A DNA stretch of 64,000 nt, taken from Cardinalis cardinalis. Lineage: Eukaryota; Chordata; Aves; Passeriformes; Cardinalidae. This document shows, one piece after another, positions 1-13,244 of the stretch. The stretch covers positions 6,147,065-6,211,064 of the forward strand of contig JACDOX010000034.1 of the NCBI GenBank assembly GCA_014549065.1, read 5' to 3'. Under the pieces are notes generated by a model, which was not told where the DNA came from, ran no database searches, and worked only from the letters and a program-made list of their open reading frames with translations. Numbering within the stretch: the stretch's first letter is position 1; each line of letters starts with the position of its first letter. The position numbers and the translations under genes were made by a program.

Positions 1-3000
1 AATATCAAACCCTATCTGAGACAACTTTAAAGTTTTTAATTTTTTTACTACCACAGGTTTAAACTTCCTTGTCTTCAAATATTAAGAACCCAAAACCTAC
101 TCTGAGGTAAAGGGTTAGTTCTTCAGAAAGGGGAACTTGGAATTTCTCATTTTAGGTNCTTGACATACAACATCTATTTTTCTCATCCCATTGTTGGCCT
201 TTCTCCAACATCCAACTATTTTTCGTTAGGAAATAACACTAGGTGAAATACATGTAATGGTATAAAAATAATTAATATCATAATTTATTTTTTCACAAAA
301 CAAAATTAATTCTCTTAATTATGCAAATAAGACCTACCTACTACCAGTAAAATATCTGAGTCGTACTCTACAATATCTTGGACTAATGTCAGGATGTGTA
401 ATTCCAAATATTTCAGCAGTTTGGACTTTCTTCTTCCTAAACATACTGATTGTTACTGCAGACTTCTCTGAAGACTAGAATTTGACTATTACTAATTTTT
501 GTATTTAATATCATAAAAAAACACCATTTAAGTCAGAAGAGTCAAGAGACAAAAGCAGATCACACAGGTAATCAGAATTTATCAGAACTGATCAGCAAAA
601 GCACAATGCAAACAATATACAGCCCTAAAATCCTTCTCATGGCATGTCTGACAAATACTTTACAATAGCCAATATGTGGATGAAAAAGTCAAGTGTTGTT
701 TATTCAGAGCTTCCTACCACCTGTTCAAATGTTGGGACATTTACAGGTGGGAGGTGCTATGAAGCTCTGAAGAGGTTGGACGTCTGCTGTTACTCATTCC
801 AGTATCCCTGTGAGGGAGCAGGAGACAGGAATCCTCCCTAATTTGATCTTATCATTGTGAAAGCTTCAAATATAAGGAGAAGAATAGAGATGGACTTTAC
901 CTATGTATTCTTTCCAGTCACCAGTCAATTCTAAAAACCTTTTTGATATGGACGAAAGGAGTATAGAAAGAAGATTTTCTGATGAGCAAAGTAGAAAAAA
1001 ATGGACAATCTTCAAAGGTTGTTCTCATCTGTTTAAAATGCTGTCTAGACCAAAGCTTTAATTTGTAACTAATTTTGAAAGAGTGTGAGCAACTTGTATC
1101 CAACTGAACCCATCAAATTTTTTATTGGCCTGTAATGGGAAGGGTCAACTTTTATAACTTTTTAATGCAGCATAAAAAATTATCTAATATTTTGTACACT
1201 AAAGTATTTTGTTTCCAGCCAAATTGATTTTAAATTAACACATAATTAACTGAAAAATAATGAAACAAATTAATTCAAATAATAAAGCAATAACTGCCAA
1301 TTAGTTGTAGAAAAATTAATCTTAGAGATGGCAGAGAGGCAGAGTCATTTGGTGAATGGTTTATGAATAACATTTTGTAGCTACTAAGATTTGGACAGCA
1401 TTCCTGTAATTGCATGGTTTATCCTTATCCTCTATCATTTTCTTGCTAGGCATTCCCTCCTGAACCTTAGCATGTGTAAGCCATTGAACTTTGTTTTATT
1501 GTCTTCCCCCAACCCTGATGGGTCCAGATTGTGGTCATCACCTTAGTGACCAATAGTCAATCGTGTCTTGTTCCTGGATCCATGGATGATGGTATCTTTC
1601 CACTATCTGCTCTTTTCTCTTTCTTTTCTGTATGCATTTTCTTAAGCAATATTTTTGTATTTTTAGATTGCTATATCTCTTTGGATAATAACCAAAATGT
1701 CTACATACCTCCTTTCCATTGCAACCAACTTGTTCTGAAATAAACCTGCCATATACAAATCAACACCATTCATTCAGTATTGTTTTACTCTAATCCATCC
1801 CAAGGGATCTATTAACAAGAACCTCAGCTACCCTCACCTTCTGAAGCAGATCATAGCATCAGAACATTATCCTTTCTTATAAATCACAGGGAATAAAAGA
1901 GTGTTCTAATCTAGCATATGCACTGTATGTATTTGAGGTGGCCTTTTTATATTAGATAGAGGGGAAGGAGAGTACTGAGATAAGAAATGAATTCACTGTG
2001 GATTGAGCTGGACTACAGTAAACTCTGTAAACACAGTCATCCTTTAGATCAAAAGTGTGGGAAAGGTGAATTTTTTTAAAGGCTTATATGAATTTAAACC
2101 CTCAGATTTAAAACCAAAGAATATTTTGTTACTCAATTAATTTAGATCTAATCTTTCCAAATCTCATCTTCACCTACTAAAATTTTAATTTTCACTTCAA
2201 CAAATAGTTTTGTGGTTCAGTTCTTGGGAGTCTTATGGACAAGAGCAGGAGGGCCTAGAGATGGTCAGAGTGTGTTATTGCTTTTTGGGTCTAGATCTGC
2301 TTCACAAGGCTACCTACCCTTGGTTTATCTTCTGGATATGAATCCCTGTAACACTTTGCTCAGCTTGTTTCGCAGATACAATCCATCACTTNTTAATATT
2401 CTAGTTCTAAATGTGTTGTGGAAGATGTAGATATATTTTCTTTCTTGTTCCTCTATTATTCGTTAGTCACCAGAAGGTCATTGTCAGTTCATGAAAGGCT
2501 TTTTGCATCTGTATGCTTACCATAAACCAGCTTGAAGCTCCACAGTCCTTATGTGACTTTCTAGGATAGCCTGTTTACTTGGGATTTTTTAAGTTTATTA
2601 TATCCCCACTTTTAAAATAAGCAGTGACACATGGAGGTAGTCAGCAAAATTATCTTCCTATGGAGCAGTATCTTCATAACACATTTTAAATACCATGAAG
2701 ATTGTTGCCAAAACACAGTCCAGATTTGAATCTTTGGCTAATATTGCACCTTTTTTATAATTTAGTTATTTTGTTTTCCTTCTTCACAACACAGTTTGAT
2801 TATAGATAACCTGACAACAAAGAAATCACTTTAAAATAAGTCTTACAATCCAATTAACCTTGTGATCTTTATAGTAGGACTCCCTATTATAGTTGATACA
2901 CCAGCATTTGTATAGTGTGACTATATATTTTTGGCTGCTATATTCTCAATAAGCACAGTTTTTGGAAAGTGAACTTTTAGTATTTCTGTCCATGAGACAC

Positions 3001-6000
3001 AAATAAATTAGTATGAATCTTGGATTAAGTTTCACAGTTTTATTGAAAATACTATATGGGAAATCATACAACAAACTTTGCTGTATATTTTTACTGTCTT
3101 TTTGGAATATATTGTCCCATTATCTTCACAGTGTTTATCTCATGCTACTAACTTATTGAGACAAAAATCTTCTAGAGTGATATTACATCTTACATATAAT
3201 AGCTTTCAACTAAAGTTACCTTGGCNTTTATGAAACAATCATATTCTTCAAAGTTTTAATTTTTATGGCATCCATATTAAAATATTATTTTGACAATACA
3301 AACTCCGCAAGACGAATCCCAAGCAAGAATTTGTCTTGAGGTCAGTAGGACTGCTGACATATACAAATTAATAACAAGGGAAGAAGATTTGTTCATGAGG
3401 ACTCTGCAGCTCCAGCAAAACCCCAGTGTTGGTTGTAACTCCAACACTGGTTGCAATATAGCAAAGTAAAAGAAAGCCAAGTCTTGTTGAAGAGTATTCA
3501 CTAAAAAAATTATTTTGTTCACTGTTTGGTAAAGTATTCAAGGTTTGTTGCTTACTTGCTTCCAAAAGAAAAGATTGAGAGAAAATTGCAAATACTAGAG
3601 TGTCTTCATGAAAGAAAGCAAAACATCAACTCAATACAATAAGTAAAATTGAAATGAAAAAAGAATCCTGACTGAATTTCTACTGTTTAACTAGCTTCCA
3701 AAGTGCTAGCTAAGAAGATCTGATTTTAGGATAGTGTCAGTAAATACAGTAAAAATATTGCTGAGGCAGATTTTTGAAGAGAAGTGTCTTGGTTTAGAGA
3801 TTTATCCAGAACGGGAATAGAAACAGGAGGTTTTCAGCATTGCTGTCCACCTAGAGTCCCCCATATTTATATATCACTTTAGAGTCACACAAGAAAATTC
3901 AACATTGTTGTAACTGTGACTTTGTCACATTTGGTACATTATTCCTCTTGGACATACATTTATTGTATTAGGTGTTTCTGCCACGAGCATAATTTTTACT
4001 TGTCTGTCAGAAATCTAACAATAGCCAGAAAGAAAGAAAAAGCAGGAAGTTCCCAAAAGCCAATTTCCATGGAACCAAAATACTGTGTACTGAATAAAAC
4101 ATTTTTTTATAAGTAATTCACCCATGTGTCTGCACCTCTTCAACTTTTCCTGAAGATAAAGCACAAAGAGCCTTCCACAGCATGGGTAGCAATAAAGACA
4201 TACCACCTTTGGGCATGATCTTTAAATCACTGTATCCCTACAGCGACATAATTTCTTTATTTTTCATAAATATTGCTCATTCTTAAATATTGCAGCTGAT
4301 TTTGCACATCTGCCTCAAAGTGAGAGCAGCTGAGGTAGATTTTTGTNTGAAGTGGCAATCCTCTTCCCTTTGCAATCATGTGGAGCTGCATGACTTCAGT
4401 AGATGTTGAGCAGGGAGCTACTGAACGGATCAGATTTAAGTCACATATTCCCAAGCATGGGAAGCCTGCCAGGCGTCTGTGTGAGTGCTTCCATTATTAA
4501 CAACAAAGCAGAAACTGCACTTTTTCTCTGTGTTGCCTGGAGAAATAATGTTTTGTACATGAACCATAACAGATTACAAAATAAAAGTTTTAAATATAAT
4601 TTTAACTAAATGTTTTCAGAGCTTTATTAAATCTCTGCCTTTTTTTAACATGAAAGAAAAAGAAATTGTTTAATTTCCCAGCCTGTTGTACCATATTTTT
4701 TATCTGACGCATTCAGTTGTATAAGTAATATTATGTTCTGCCATGTCAATAGAGTAATGAAACATNACTGAATTTACCAGACACAGCAATGAAATAGGCC
4801 ACAGAATGTAACAAAGTCAAGTTTTCTGGACAAATGGAGGGAAAAAAAGCTCAATACTTTTGTAATTTTAATACAGTTTCTTACCTGAACATTGTTTAAA
4901 ATGAATTTTAAAAATTTCTTCACTTTAAAAACATTTGAAATACTGGAGTCATGGGAATTTTGCACGTTTGACCTGGACTTGCAACTGCTATCACTATGCT
5001 ACAACATGCTGAAGGCACTTTCTAATTTTACAATGTAGCTTTCAAAATCTTTTAGTACTTTGCAAGTACTAAACAATACAATATTGCTCAGAATAAAGGA
5101 TACACATGCAGGTATGTGTGTGTATACACACAAATTCACACACACAAAAAACCAGCAGGATTCATAAAGCTAAAATGTATCCCTAAGGTCAAGCCTACAC
5201 TGCTCCTTACAAGTAGCACAGTAAATACAACAGAATTTTCTAGAGAAATTTCAGTCATATTGACAAAGTGTATTTTCATATTCGTATCCTACTCTGCATC
5301 TGAGGAGTCATTTTATTTTACCAACAGCAACATCAGTTTGCCATGAGTGTTCTCTCACACACTACAGTAATTTCCCACATGAGGAAGTGTTCCTAATTCT
5401 AATTGGAATTTCTGTGCCTGAAGTGTTGGATTGTCTAGAACATAAAACATAAAGATGGAAATCAACCATGGTTGAACACTGTGGTTTAACCAGTATTGAC
5501 TGTATAAATCACATGTATATATAACATTTTAAAAAGTACTCTACCCTCAAACTGAGATATCCCAAATCCCTGTGACATCATTAGTTGATGTTTATTAGCT
5601 CAGACTTATCATTGTGCTGCCTTTTCTTCATCACCAGTAAAAGGTACAGGATGCTTATTTATGTTTAGGATATGAATACAATATGAATAACTGTCTTTCC
5701 ATATCCCATACAGTAAGCATTCTCATGAAAGGATAATTCTTCCATGTGGTTGAGTACATCAACTAAGGTCCTTGAACCCTGTCAATAAAAGGCATATGGA
5801 ACACTGAAACATCAAACTTCTGAAACAAGTGATTAAAAAGCTGTTTCTAATTCCTTATTGGTGGAAGGATGTTTAAAAGTACTGAAAAAATCTGTATTTG
5901 ACATAGCAGGGACAAATTAGAGACCAAATGCATGACTCCTCCGCTTATATTCAATGTATTTCTCATGAAATAATATGTTTACAGTCTGAGTCTTTATATT

Positions 6001-6092
6001 CCTCTTGAAGAGGCACCACAGCCACTGTATGTCCTGATGTGGGGTATGGTAACATTCAGGTTGGGAAAAATAAATGAATCTTAGTAATTTTT
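1..6092. other. A+T-rich unique sequence, no gene seen
   Basis: No recognisable gene, RNA or dated mobile element lies here. Open frames are at most about 81 codons (3277-3522, reverse), show no familiar domain and look like chance. Small structures are a GT/CA tract at 5113-5147, a 10-bp inverted repeat at 3423-3450 and a 14-bp palindrome at 5462-5475, all within what chance allows. An intergenic or deep intronic origin is the simplest reading. Confidence 0.75.
5113..5147. repeat. GT/CA simple repeat
   Basis: A short run of alternating GT is followed by alternating CA through a TATA centre, so the tract is partly self-complementary. It is too short and too interrupted to be a long microsatellite. 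Confidence 0.7.
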
Positions 6093-6870
6093 AAGGGTTG
6101 ATATTGAGACTGATGTTGTTTAATGTCTTTGTTGATGGCCTGTAAAATGGGATGAAGTGCAATACCATATTCAGATGATATCAAACTGAGAGAAGCTGGC
6201 AGAGATTTTATGAAGTTTAACAAAGCTGAATGCAACATCCTGCAAATGCCGGGGACACACTGGCTAGCAACCTGATTAACAAAAAGGGTTTGAGATGTCC
6301 CAGTGGCCAAGTGAAACCTTATTCGGGCATGTGTCCTAGCAGACATGAAGAATATAAGCTCTATGAGAAAGAGTGTAGCCAATAGGCCAGAGTTATTCTT
6401 CTTCACTTGGTGATAAGAATGCAGCATCTGAAGTGTTATTCCCATTTTGGTCTCCCCAGTAGTCCAGAAATATTGGAATAAAGGAATTAGTCAGTAAAGG
6501 GCCACTGAGCTGTTTAAGGATCTGGAACACAAGACACTCAAGGAAAAGGAAGGAAAGACTAAGGGACTTTGTTTTATCAATATGGAAAAGAGAAAATGAA
6601 AGGAAGCTGGTTTCAAACTTTCAGGAGCAAAGTGCAGAAAAGGTAGAGCCAGATTCTTCTCAGAGGTGCACCATAAAGATATTACAGCTATGTAAGTGAG
6701 CTACAACAAGGCAAATTATTACTAGATTTTAGGAAAAAAAATTGACAATGTGAGTAATCAGAGACTACAGCAAATTGGGATGACAGGTCAGAGATATTCT
6801 GTACTTCACTGTGATTTAAATTTGAAACAAAATCTAGATTGGACGCTGTCCATACTCTGAGTGGAAGGTT
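6093..6870 (+). mobile_element. CR1 LINE fragment, decayed RT and 3' region
   Basis: This is an old, degraded copy of the avian CR1 non-LTR retrotransposon in forward orientation. It opens with a segment matching the CR1 reverse transcriptase just before the active site. The frame at 6168-6188 reads Y-S-D-D-I-K-L, which corresponds to the F-A-D-D-T-K-L catalytic motif of CR1 RT. The following 'aagtttaacaaagctgaatg' segment corresponds to the conserved K-F-N-K stretch. Further on, the phrase around 6650 ('agattcttctcagaggtgca') matches the late part of CR1 ORF2. No clean ATTCTRTG tail is visible, so the 3' end is uncertain. Both ends are set by eye to about 30 bp. Stop codons and indels make it non-functional. 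Confidence 0.78.
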
Positions 6871-7764
6871 GACACCTAGGAGTTACATTAGCAGGCTCCA
6901 TTATAGGCTTTTGTTTCATCGTAGATGTTCTGTTTCAAAGAAAATGCTGATTTTTAAAGCCAACAATTTTCTGCTATTGCAGGGACTTAAACCATTGAAC
7001 TAATGATAAAATTTGCTTTGTACTTTTAACGTTTTGCACAACGAGACAGAAAGAACCAAAGAAACCTTTCTAGCCTTTCCTTGCCAGGTTGATCTGTCTT
7101 TGTGGATATTCTACCACCAGTTACAATTCTCTGGCAATTATCCGCTAAAATGTGCAGGAAACATTATGGAAGACATTTGTTCTAGAAACAGTTTTATTNT
7201 ATTTTCTTGTTTGTATTTTCATGGCAGGATAAAAGAATGAAAAGAGATGCAGTCTCATTGTCTCTTTTACCAATTCAAACATTATTTTTCTAGGAGTCCT
7301 CTAATCTTATCGCAACACCTTCGTGCTTGACAGGATCTAAACCCAGCCGCATTGGATAAATCTTCCCCGTGTTCTTTCTCTAACCTCTGAAATTTTTTTA
7401 TGCCACTGAAAAACTGTGAAAGTGAAAAATACACATGGAAATTTTATTCTTAAAAAGTGGATTTTATCTAATGGGGAAAAATGCTAAGGACTCCACTTCT
7501 CTAAGTGCATATAAATAGTAAAAAAATTTTACTCCTTTTCTCTTAATTTATCATTAGGCTAGAAAATGATTCAATGCATTGAAATCAGAAAGAGTGACAT
7601 CCAAAAGTAGATTCAAACATCAATAGTTTTTTGCTTGTATATTTATTTGCATTTGGAGAGTACTTCCATATATTCTATTTTCGCAGGATGTCCATTTTCT
7701 TATCAAAGCTTGAAATATGAATCCTAAATCCAGAATCTTTAATGTTATGAAATGGTTATTCCAT
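6871..7764. other. Unique A+T-rich sequence
   Basis: Nothing recognisable is seen. It separates two CR1 fragments of opposite orientation. The frame at 7013-7240 contains an N and has no domain signal. Confidence 0.65.
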
Positions 7765-7842
7765 TGTTTTGTGGGGTTTTGGTTTGGTTGTTTTTTATTT
7801 CTTGTTTTCTTGATTTTGGGTTTGGGTCAGGGTGTTGTTTTG
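7765..7842. repeat. T/G-rich low-complexity tract
   Basis: The forward strand is almost pure T and G with several GGG and GGGG runs and very little C. It directly abuts the 3' tail of the reverse CR1 fragment that follows. It is one of a recurring class of such tracts in this window. Confidence 0.7.
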
Positions 7843-7980
7843 GATCATAGAATGAGTTGGACTGGAAGTGACATTGAGGGTCATCCAGTTTCCCCCACCC
7901 TGCAATGGGCAGGGACACCTTTCCCTAGGCAAGGTTGCTCAAAGCCCCATCCAGTCTTGCCAAAATTTCATGCAGGATAC
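7843..7980 (-). mobile_element. CR1 LINE 3' end, reverse
   Basis: The sequence from 'atcatagaatgagttggact' onward matches the complement of the CR1 3' untranslated region: the tail repeat, the GGTTGGAAGGGACC-like block, then the complements of 'ccctgccATGGGcagGGACAC' and of 'ggttgctcaaagccccatcc'. The 3' tail lies at the left edge, so the element reads right to left. Only about 140 bp remain. This is the 5' truncation typical of CR1, whose reverse transcription starts at the 3' end and often stops early. The 130-codon forward frame at 7717-8109 crosses this fragment and is an artefact. Confidence 0.85.
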
Positions 7981-8890
7981 AGCGGTGGTACAGACACATA
8001 CCCGGAATTTATGCTGAAGAAGATGGTGAAGAGCAGATCGCTCTCTTGTGTTTTGAGGAAAAGAGGAATGCATGCTATGAACTTAAGTGGGAAATTGAGA
8101 CCCAAGTGAAAGCACAGGGTAGTGGCCTCTGATATACACTGGCCTTAACTCTGTTGGTTATAGGCTGTTGTTATGAATCACAGTCTGTACATAGATGGGC
8201 CACCTGCAAGTTCCTCTTTAATAATGGAATTCTGGGTGCTCTGTGATCTGTTTGTGTGGTTTCACAGACTATCAGCATTGCACAAACTGACCACAGCCTG
8301 AGAATAAATCTTTTATTTTCTATTTCTCCTGCTAGGATTGTCTATCTTGCTGCTTGATGAAATTGTGAATTTCTGCAACTGGAAAAAAGCAACAGGAGGC
8401 TAACTACCCTTCCTGTCTATTAACAAAAAAAAAGTGGGAGAATATCATTTACTTCATAATTCACACAACTTTTCAAAGCCTTTTCAGACTTTAAGCAGAG
8501 CTTAACAGTAAAGTTCCTTCCTCTTATAAAATTCTCATATTGATCATTACTTTCTGCCTACACAAATTTCCTATTCACTTTNAAACGTATGAGTCACTGT
8601 TGAGCTGAGTATGTATTTTATTTTGAGTGCTGGTATTCCATCAAAATGTTATCAACAGAACTGCATCCTTCACTTTCTGCCTTATATTTTCTCTGCACTG
8701 TTGTTGTGCCCTGATGAGTAATGTGTAGAATGCTGCAGGATGGAGTGTAGTTTATGCTTTATTGAACAGTGCTTGTGTTTCACTCCAGAAATGTAAGGTT
8801 TTGATCAATGCAAACAAGAAGTTCTGAAACATGAAAGAATCTAAAACTAGCTAATTNTTTTAGAGGGACAGGAACATAACATTTAAATTT
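7981..8890. other. Unique sequence, no gene seen
   Basis: No gene or repeat family is recognised. It ends at the target duplication of the solo LTR that begins at 8897. Confidence 0.65.
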
Positions 8891-8896
8891 GGTATA
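8891..8896. repeat. Target-site duplication GGTATA (left)
   Basis: These six bases immediately precede the LTR and are repeated exactly at 9526-9531. Confidence 0.85.
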
Positions 8897-9304
8897 TATC
8901 AGGACCCAGGACATCCCTCTGGCTGCCCTGAGCAGCCAAGATCCCTCCCAGGGGTCTCAGAGACCCTGGCACAGAGCCCAAAATGCCTGTAGTTTTGATT
9001 ATGACTTGTGGAGCAAGTTACCAACTTGCTCCAGATGAAGATCTACAAGATACGACAAATTAAGTAGAATGATAGTGAATTTATCACAAGATGAAAAAGT
9101 AGATTTTGGGGTTTTTAGAATGGGGATTCAGGAGAGCAAGATGGAAGGATCTGGGTGTGTCCAGCCTTTCTCCTTTTTCTTCTTGGCCTCCATCTTCTGC
9201 TGTGATGCTGGCACTTTTAGATTAGTCTAGAGTGGAAGCTCACTGTCTAACATAGGTGATAGGTATTGGAAAGTAATTGTAAATATTGTACACGTAGTTT
9301 TTAG

Positions 9305-9310
9305 TATAAA
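9305..9310 (+). promoter_or_regulatory. LTR TATA box
   Basis: TATAAA lies about 100 bp upstream of the LTR AATAAA signal, the usual order for U3 and R. Activity today is unknown. Confidence 0.5.
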
Positions 9311-9406
9311 GACATAACACCNCCCTGGGGGCAGGCAGAGTGCCTCTGACTGTCTTGCTGAGAGGACCTCGGCAGGACAGGAGAAAGAATTTTATAGATA
9401 AGATAC

Positions 9407-9412
9407 AATAAA
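9407..9412 (+). promoter_or_regulatory. LTR polyadenylation signal
   Basis: AATAAA lies downstream of the LTR TATA box and 113 bp before the LTR end. Confidence 0.5.
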
Positions 9413-9525
9413 CAACCTTGAGACCGAGAAATGAAGAGCCCTGACTCTTTCTTCAAGCACCGGGCTGGGAAAAGAGACTTTCTAACTTTTCTCGGGGTCA
9501 CTCCGACAGGCTAGAGACCCTGACA

Positions 9526-9531
9526 GGTATA
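9526..9531. repeat. Target-site duplication GGTATA (right)
   Basis: Exact second copy of the six bases at 8891-8896. Confidence 0.85.
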
Positions 9532-9947
9532 CTTCAAAAAGCATGAGTATACAGAGTGCAGCAAGGTATAAGAGGAGTATGTATGGTGGGTTTGTTGCTG
9601 AACTTTGATTAAAAACTGTTCTGGTAACTCATATGAAAGTATTTATGACACAAATGGCTGAGTAGATACAAAATCTACAGAGATTGTTACTAGGCCTTTC
9701 ATCTTTATAGATATTGGGAATTCAAAAATATGCCTTTTAGAAATAAACAGTCCTTAGTGCTTTGTATTTTGTTGCAGTTCTTCGCAACAGAAAACAGAAA
9801 GTGTTACACATGATGTGACTCAATATTTGTATGAAAAGAAAATCTACAAAGTGAATATGAAGCAGTGTTTTCATTTTAAATAAAGAGTTGATTCTGATCT
9901 TCAAAGACTTTTTTTCAGCTTTTATGATGGACATGTAACTGTGTCAA

Positions 9948-10012
9948 AATCAACCAACCAAAAAAACCCTCAAAATACAAAAAAAACCCACAAAAATGAA
10001 AAACAATACTAA
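9948..10012. repeat. C/A-rich low-complexity tract
   Basis: The forward strand is nearly all A and C, in runs such as 'caaaaaaaccc'. It is the complement of the T/G tract class seen elsewhere in the window. Confidence 0.65.
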
Positions 10013-11071
10013 CTTTAAAGTTTAAGAGGTTTAGAGCTGCGTACAGAGATTCCTTTCTGAGCCTTCATATCAGTAAGCCACAAAGTAATAGAGAATCTAA
10101 AGCCTAAATACTCCTAAGCTGCTGCCATCTCTATCAGTGCATCCTACACTTCATTCTCTTGATGTGTCGTAGACACTAATGCAGTCATCTGTCATGTGTG
10201 ATGCATCAAGCACCAGAAATTAAGTGCAGAGCTGCTGNCACAGAGTAGCAGAAGGAGGAATGTAGCATCCAGTGACCTCCCTTTGAGACTCAGGTTGAAT
10301 CATACAAAAGTCCAGTTGCCTGACCTACCAAACCATTAATGGCTGNAAGATCATCAGCTGGGAAACTGCAGCTCGTGCTCCTGATTACCTCTTGCAGGCA
10401 GCGTCGATTACTGTGGAACTCATGGGCTGCAGCAGGTCAAGTGTAAATGTGAAAGGGAGCAAGAGGACATGAAAGCACACGGCACTTCGCCCCCACAGAG
10501 GTGGGGATGTGACCAACAACCAAGCTGTACTCCTGACATCATTATGATGCATTTTTTTAATAAAAAAAGACTTCAGAAATTTGATACCTGAAGATTTCAT
10601 TATGTCTGCTTTTGGTTTTGGCTTTTGTGTTCCTTTCCAGCTGATAATAGATAAGAAACCAGCTTTTCTGTATATGTTTTTGTCTTGTAGAAGCTCATGA
10701 AAAGAAGTAGCTACATTACTTTTTTACTTAAGGATTTGATTAAAAAGGATGGTATCTATAGTTTTGTACATTCTTTTTTTCTAGTGACCATGTGTTCTTA
10801 ACACACTTGAATGCTTTTGTTCACAATGATCCATACTGATTTTGTGGGGTAGTGGGTGATGTGAATTCTATTAATATACAATAGACACTTTTTAAATCTC
10901 TTTAAAGGAGATAGGCAAACTTTATTTTTGCCTTGAAAGGCTTGTTTTATTTTTTTCATAGAAGTACAAAATAATCATTGAAGCAGAAAAGATGAATCTG
11001 TCCTTTTGTGTCTGATAAAGAAGCAAAAGGTAATTAAGTTGAGCATTTAAAGTACGTATGCTCTCAGGATT

Positions 11072-11102
11072 CTATTTATTTATTTATATATATATTTATT
11101 TT
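11072..11102. repeat. TATT/TA simple repeat
   Basis: Repeats of tatt followed by ta dinucleotides, about 30 bp. Confidence 0.7.
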
Positions 11103-12276
11103 CTGTTCTAAATAGTTTTGGAATTCAATTGTCTCTGTTTTCCACTGTTTTCTTTGTCATGAAAAAGGTAATACAGACAACTGTTCAATGCACTCTTCCT
11201 CTCTCCCACCCTACCTTGTATGTTATTGAGATTTTGTACACAAGATAGTAAAAAGACAAGTAGTCAGGCACTGATGTTGATGAATGACAGTGACTTAAGA
11301 CCTGGTTCCACCCCCTCACACATTTTAACAGAGCATTTATTCACATAAGCAATGACTTTGGTATCAGAAAGAAGGTGGACTCTGGCAGAGTCATCACTGC
11401 CTTCAAAATACAAAGTTCACTCTTTCTGAAAAACAAAATCTCACTAGTTGACTTAATTTACATTGCAAAAACAGCTTCATTTAAATCATTCATTGAGAAA
11501 AATCAGAAAGGTAAAGGACCAGAAAGGGTTGTCTGATGAGTGCATTAATGTTAGAATTCTTCTTGTTTGGGAGTATTCCTTTTTAACGCTCCCTGGGAGT
11601 CACATGTGACATACCCTTATGATCTCCTACATCTAGAAAAAAATATAAATACCCAAATTGCCATAATAGTCATGGGAAGAAAAGAGCAAAATTAACCAGA
11701 GTAGATAATATTCAAGATAAATAATTTTTTTTAAAAAGTTTACTCTCTCTTTTAAGATATTGACAAGTACTTGCCGTCTCTTATCCTCAGTCCTCATGAA
11801 CATTTAAGAGTAAAATAACGTGGAGGTGATGAGCTGTGATGGCATACATAAGAAAGTGCACAATTTCTTTTTACTCCATTTAACTCCATGTGTCACAATG
11901 GGTCAAACTCATCCCCTATCTGACATTAACTGTGTAGCAAGGAGATTGAAAACAGAGAACATGCTATTGTGAAGATACTCATTCCTTTCTTAGTAGTTAG
12001 CGAGTTTTAAAAATCTGATACCATGCCGATAATCTACATTTATCCTAAGTACTGAGGGGCTCAGAATGGACAGCTTGTTCTAAATCAAAAACGCTGTAGG
12101 TCGCTCCAAAGATTATTCTTCTCTTTTCTTTACTTTCCCCACCCTAAATTACATCAACATGTATTCAAAAAGTTTGGATGCTTAAATTATTTAAAAGTGG
12201 TAGATAGATGTTACTAGCAAGTTGACAAATTGATTCATTCAGATGACACAACAGTGAGAAAATGTACAGTCAGGCA

Positions 12277-12310
12277 CAAAAAAAAACCAAAAAAAAAAAA
12301 AAACCAACAA
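12277..12310. repeat. Poly-A/C low-complexity tract
   Basis: A runs of 9 and about 15 interrupted by CC. No coding or retrocopy sequence is visible upstream. Confidence 0.65.
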
Positions 12311-12703
12311 AGTAGTGGCAATATTTTAATGCCTGACCCACCTAATTGAATTAAGAATCAGTCACCTCCAACAATCAGTACTGAGAAATGGACACATCTG
12401 ATAGGATGAAATCACCTTTTGGAGCTGACTGTATCTCCCTTAGCTATATAGGACAATAATCAAAATCTAGGTGTGTTTAGTCTGATATATAAATTCAGAT
12501 AAAATTTTCAATTCATTGCAAACTACACAAGGAGCATAGATATTGATGTATATTATTTAAAATTACCTGTTATGCCAAGATCTTTCACTACCACTTCTTC
12601 CACTGTCCCCAGATTAACTGTAAATGAATAATAAAACCACAGCTTATGCAGAATAAAGGTGTTCAAAATANGGGGTTTTGTTTCTTTTTTCATATTTAGT
12701 CAT

Positions 12704-12790
12704 TATTTTTTTTTTGTTTGGTTTTGGGTTTTTGTTATTTGTTTATTTGGGGCCTTTTTTTGGTATTATTGTGGGGGTTTTTTGTGTAGG
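12704..12790. repeat. T/G-rich low-complexity tract
   Basis: Almost only T and G on the forward strand with G runs of 3 to 5. A separate T run follows at 12825-12840. Confidence 0.7.
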
Positions 12791-13244
12791 TCTAGTTTTA
12801 GCTAAAAGCTGTTGGAATTAATCTGTTTTTTTTTTTTATTTGGCTGTTTTTCTCAGTTTCATGTTGTTTTCCTTCTTGTAGCCTCCTTGCTTTCTTTTCC
12901 CTGGCACCCTTCCCTTCCTTCCTCCAGGGTTACCATAGAAATATACAACCACAAATTTGAGCAGAGAAATTCAGGCTGAAGTAATAAACTGAAATGTCAG
13001 GAAGAACTACTTTGCAAAAGTCACAAACTAAATTGTACATTTAGATAATTATTAATTATGTGATATTTTTACAGACTTTGGGTATGTCTATGGAGATTGT
13101 TTTTAATGTTTTGCTTTTAGCTTGTACTCCACTATTTGCATTAATAGCATTGGCAATAAATAGACTGATTTGTAGTGTATCAGCTTGGCAAGCCCTTTAT
13201 CTTCTGCCTATGGTATTCATTTAAACAGATATGAAAATAAAACC

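Larger units (their letters stand above)
8897..9525 (+). mobile_element. Solo LTR of an endogenous retrovirus (probably ERVK type)
   Basis: This 629-bp block has the marks of a complete long terminal repeat. Its ends are imperfect inverted repeats: TATCAGGACC on the left against ACCCTGACA on the right, whose complement is TGTCAGGGT. An exact 6-bp duplication, GGTATA, flanks both ends. Six-bp duplications are typical of class II (ERVK-like) avian retroviruses. A TATAAA box at 9305-9310 and an AATAAA signal at 9407-9412 are about 100 bp apart on the forward strand, as expected for promoter and polyadenylation site, and fix the orientation. No internal retroviral genes flank it, so the provirus was lost by recombination between its LTRs. 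The first dinucleotide is TA instead of the canonical TG. Confidence 0.88.

Noticed and set aside
3423..3450. Perfect 10-bp inverted repeat CCAGTGTTGG with an 8-nt loop
   Set aside because: About one such stem with a short loop is expected by chance in 64 kb. No T run follows and there is no gene to terminate.
5462..5475. 14-bp palindrome TCAACCATGGTTGA
   Set aside because: Roughly four palindromes of this length are expected in a window of this size.
6056..6445. 129-codon reverse open frame
   Set aside because: It is antisense to the forward CR1 fragment with its RT remnant (6093-6870).
7717..8109. 130-codon forward open frame with a hydrophobic start
   Set aside because: The Phe/Leu/Gly-rich first half is a translation of the T/G tract and the second half crosses the reverse CR1 tail.
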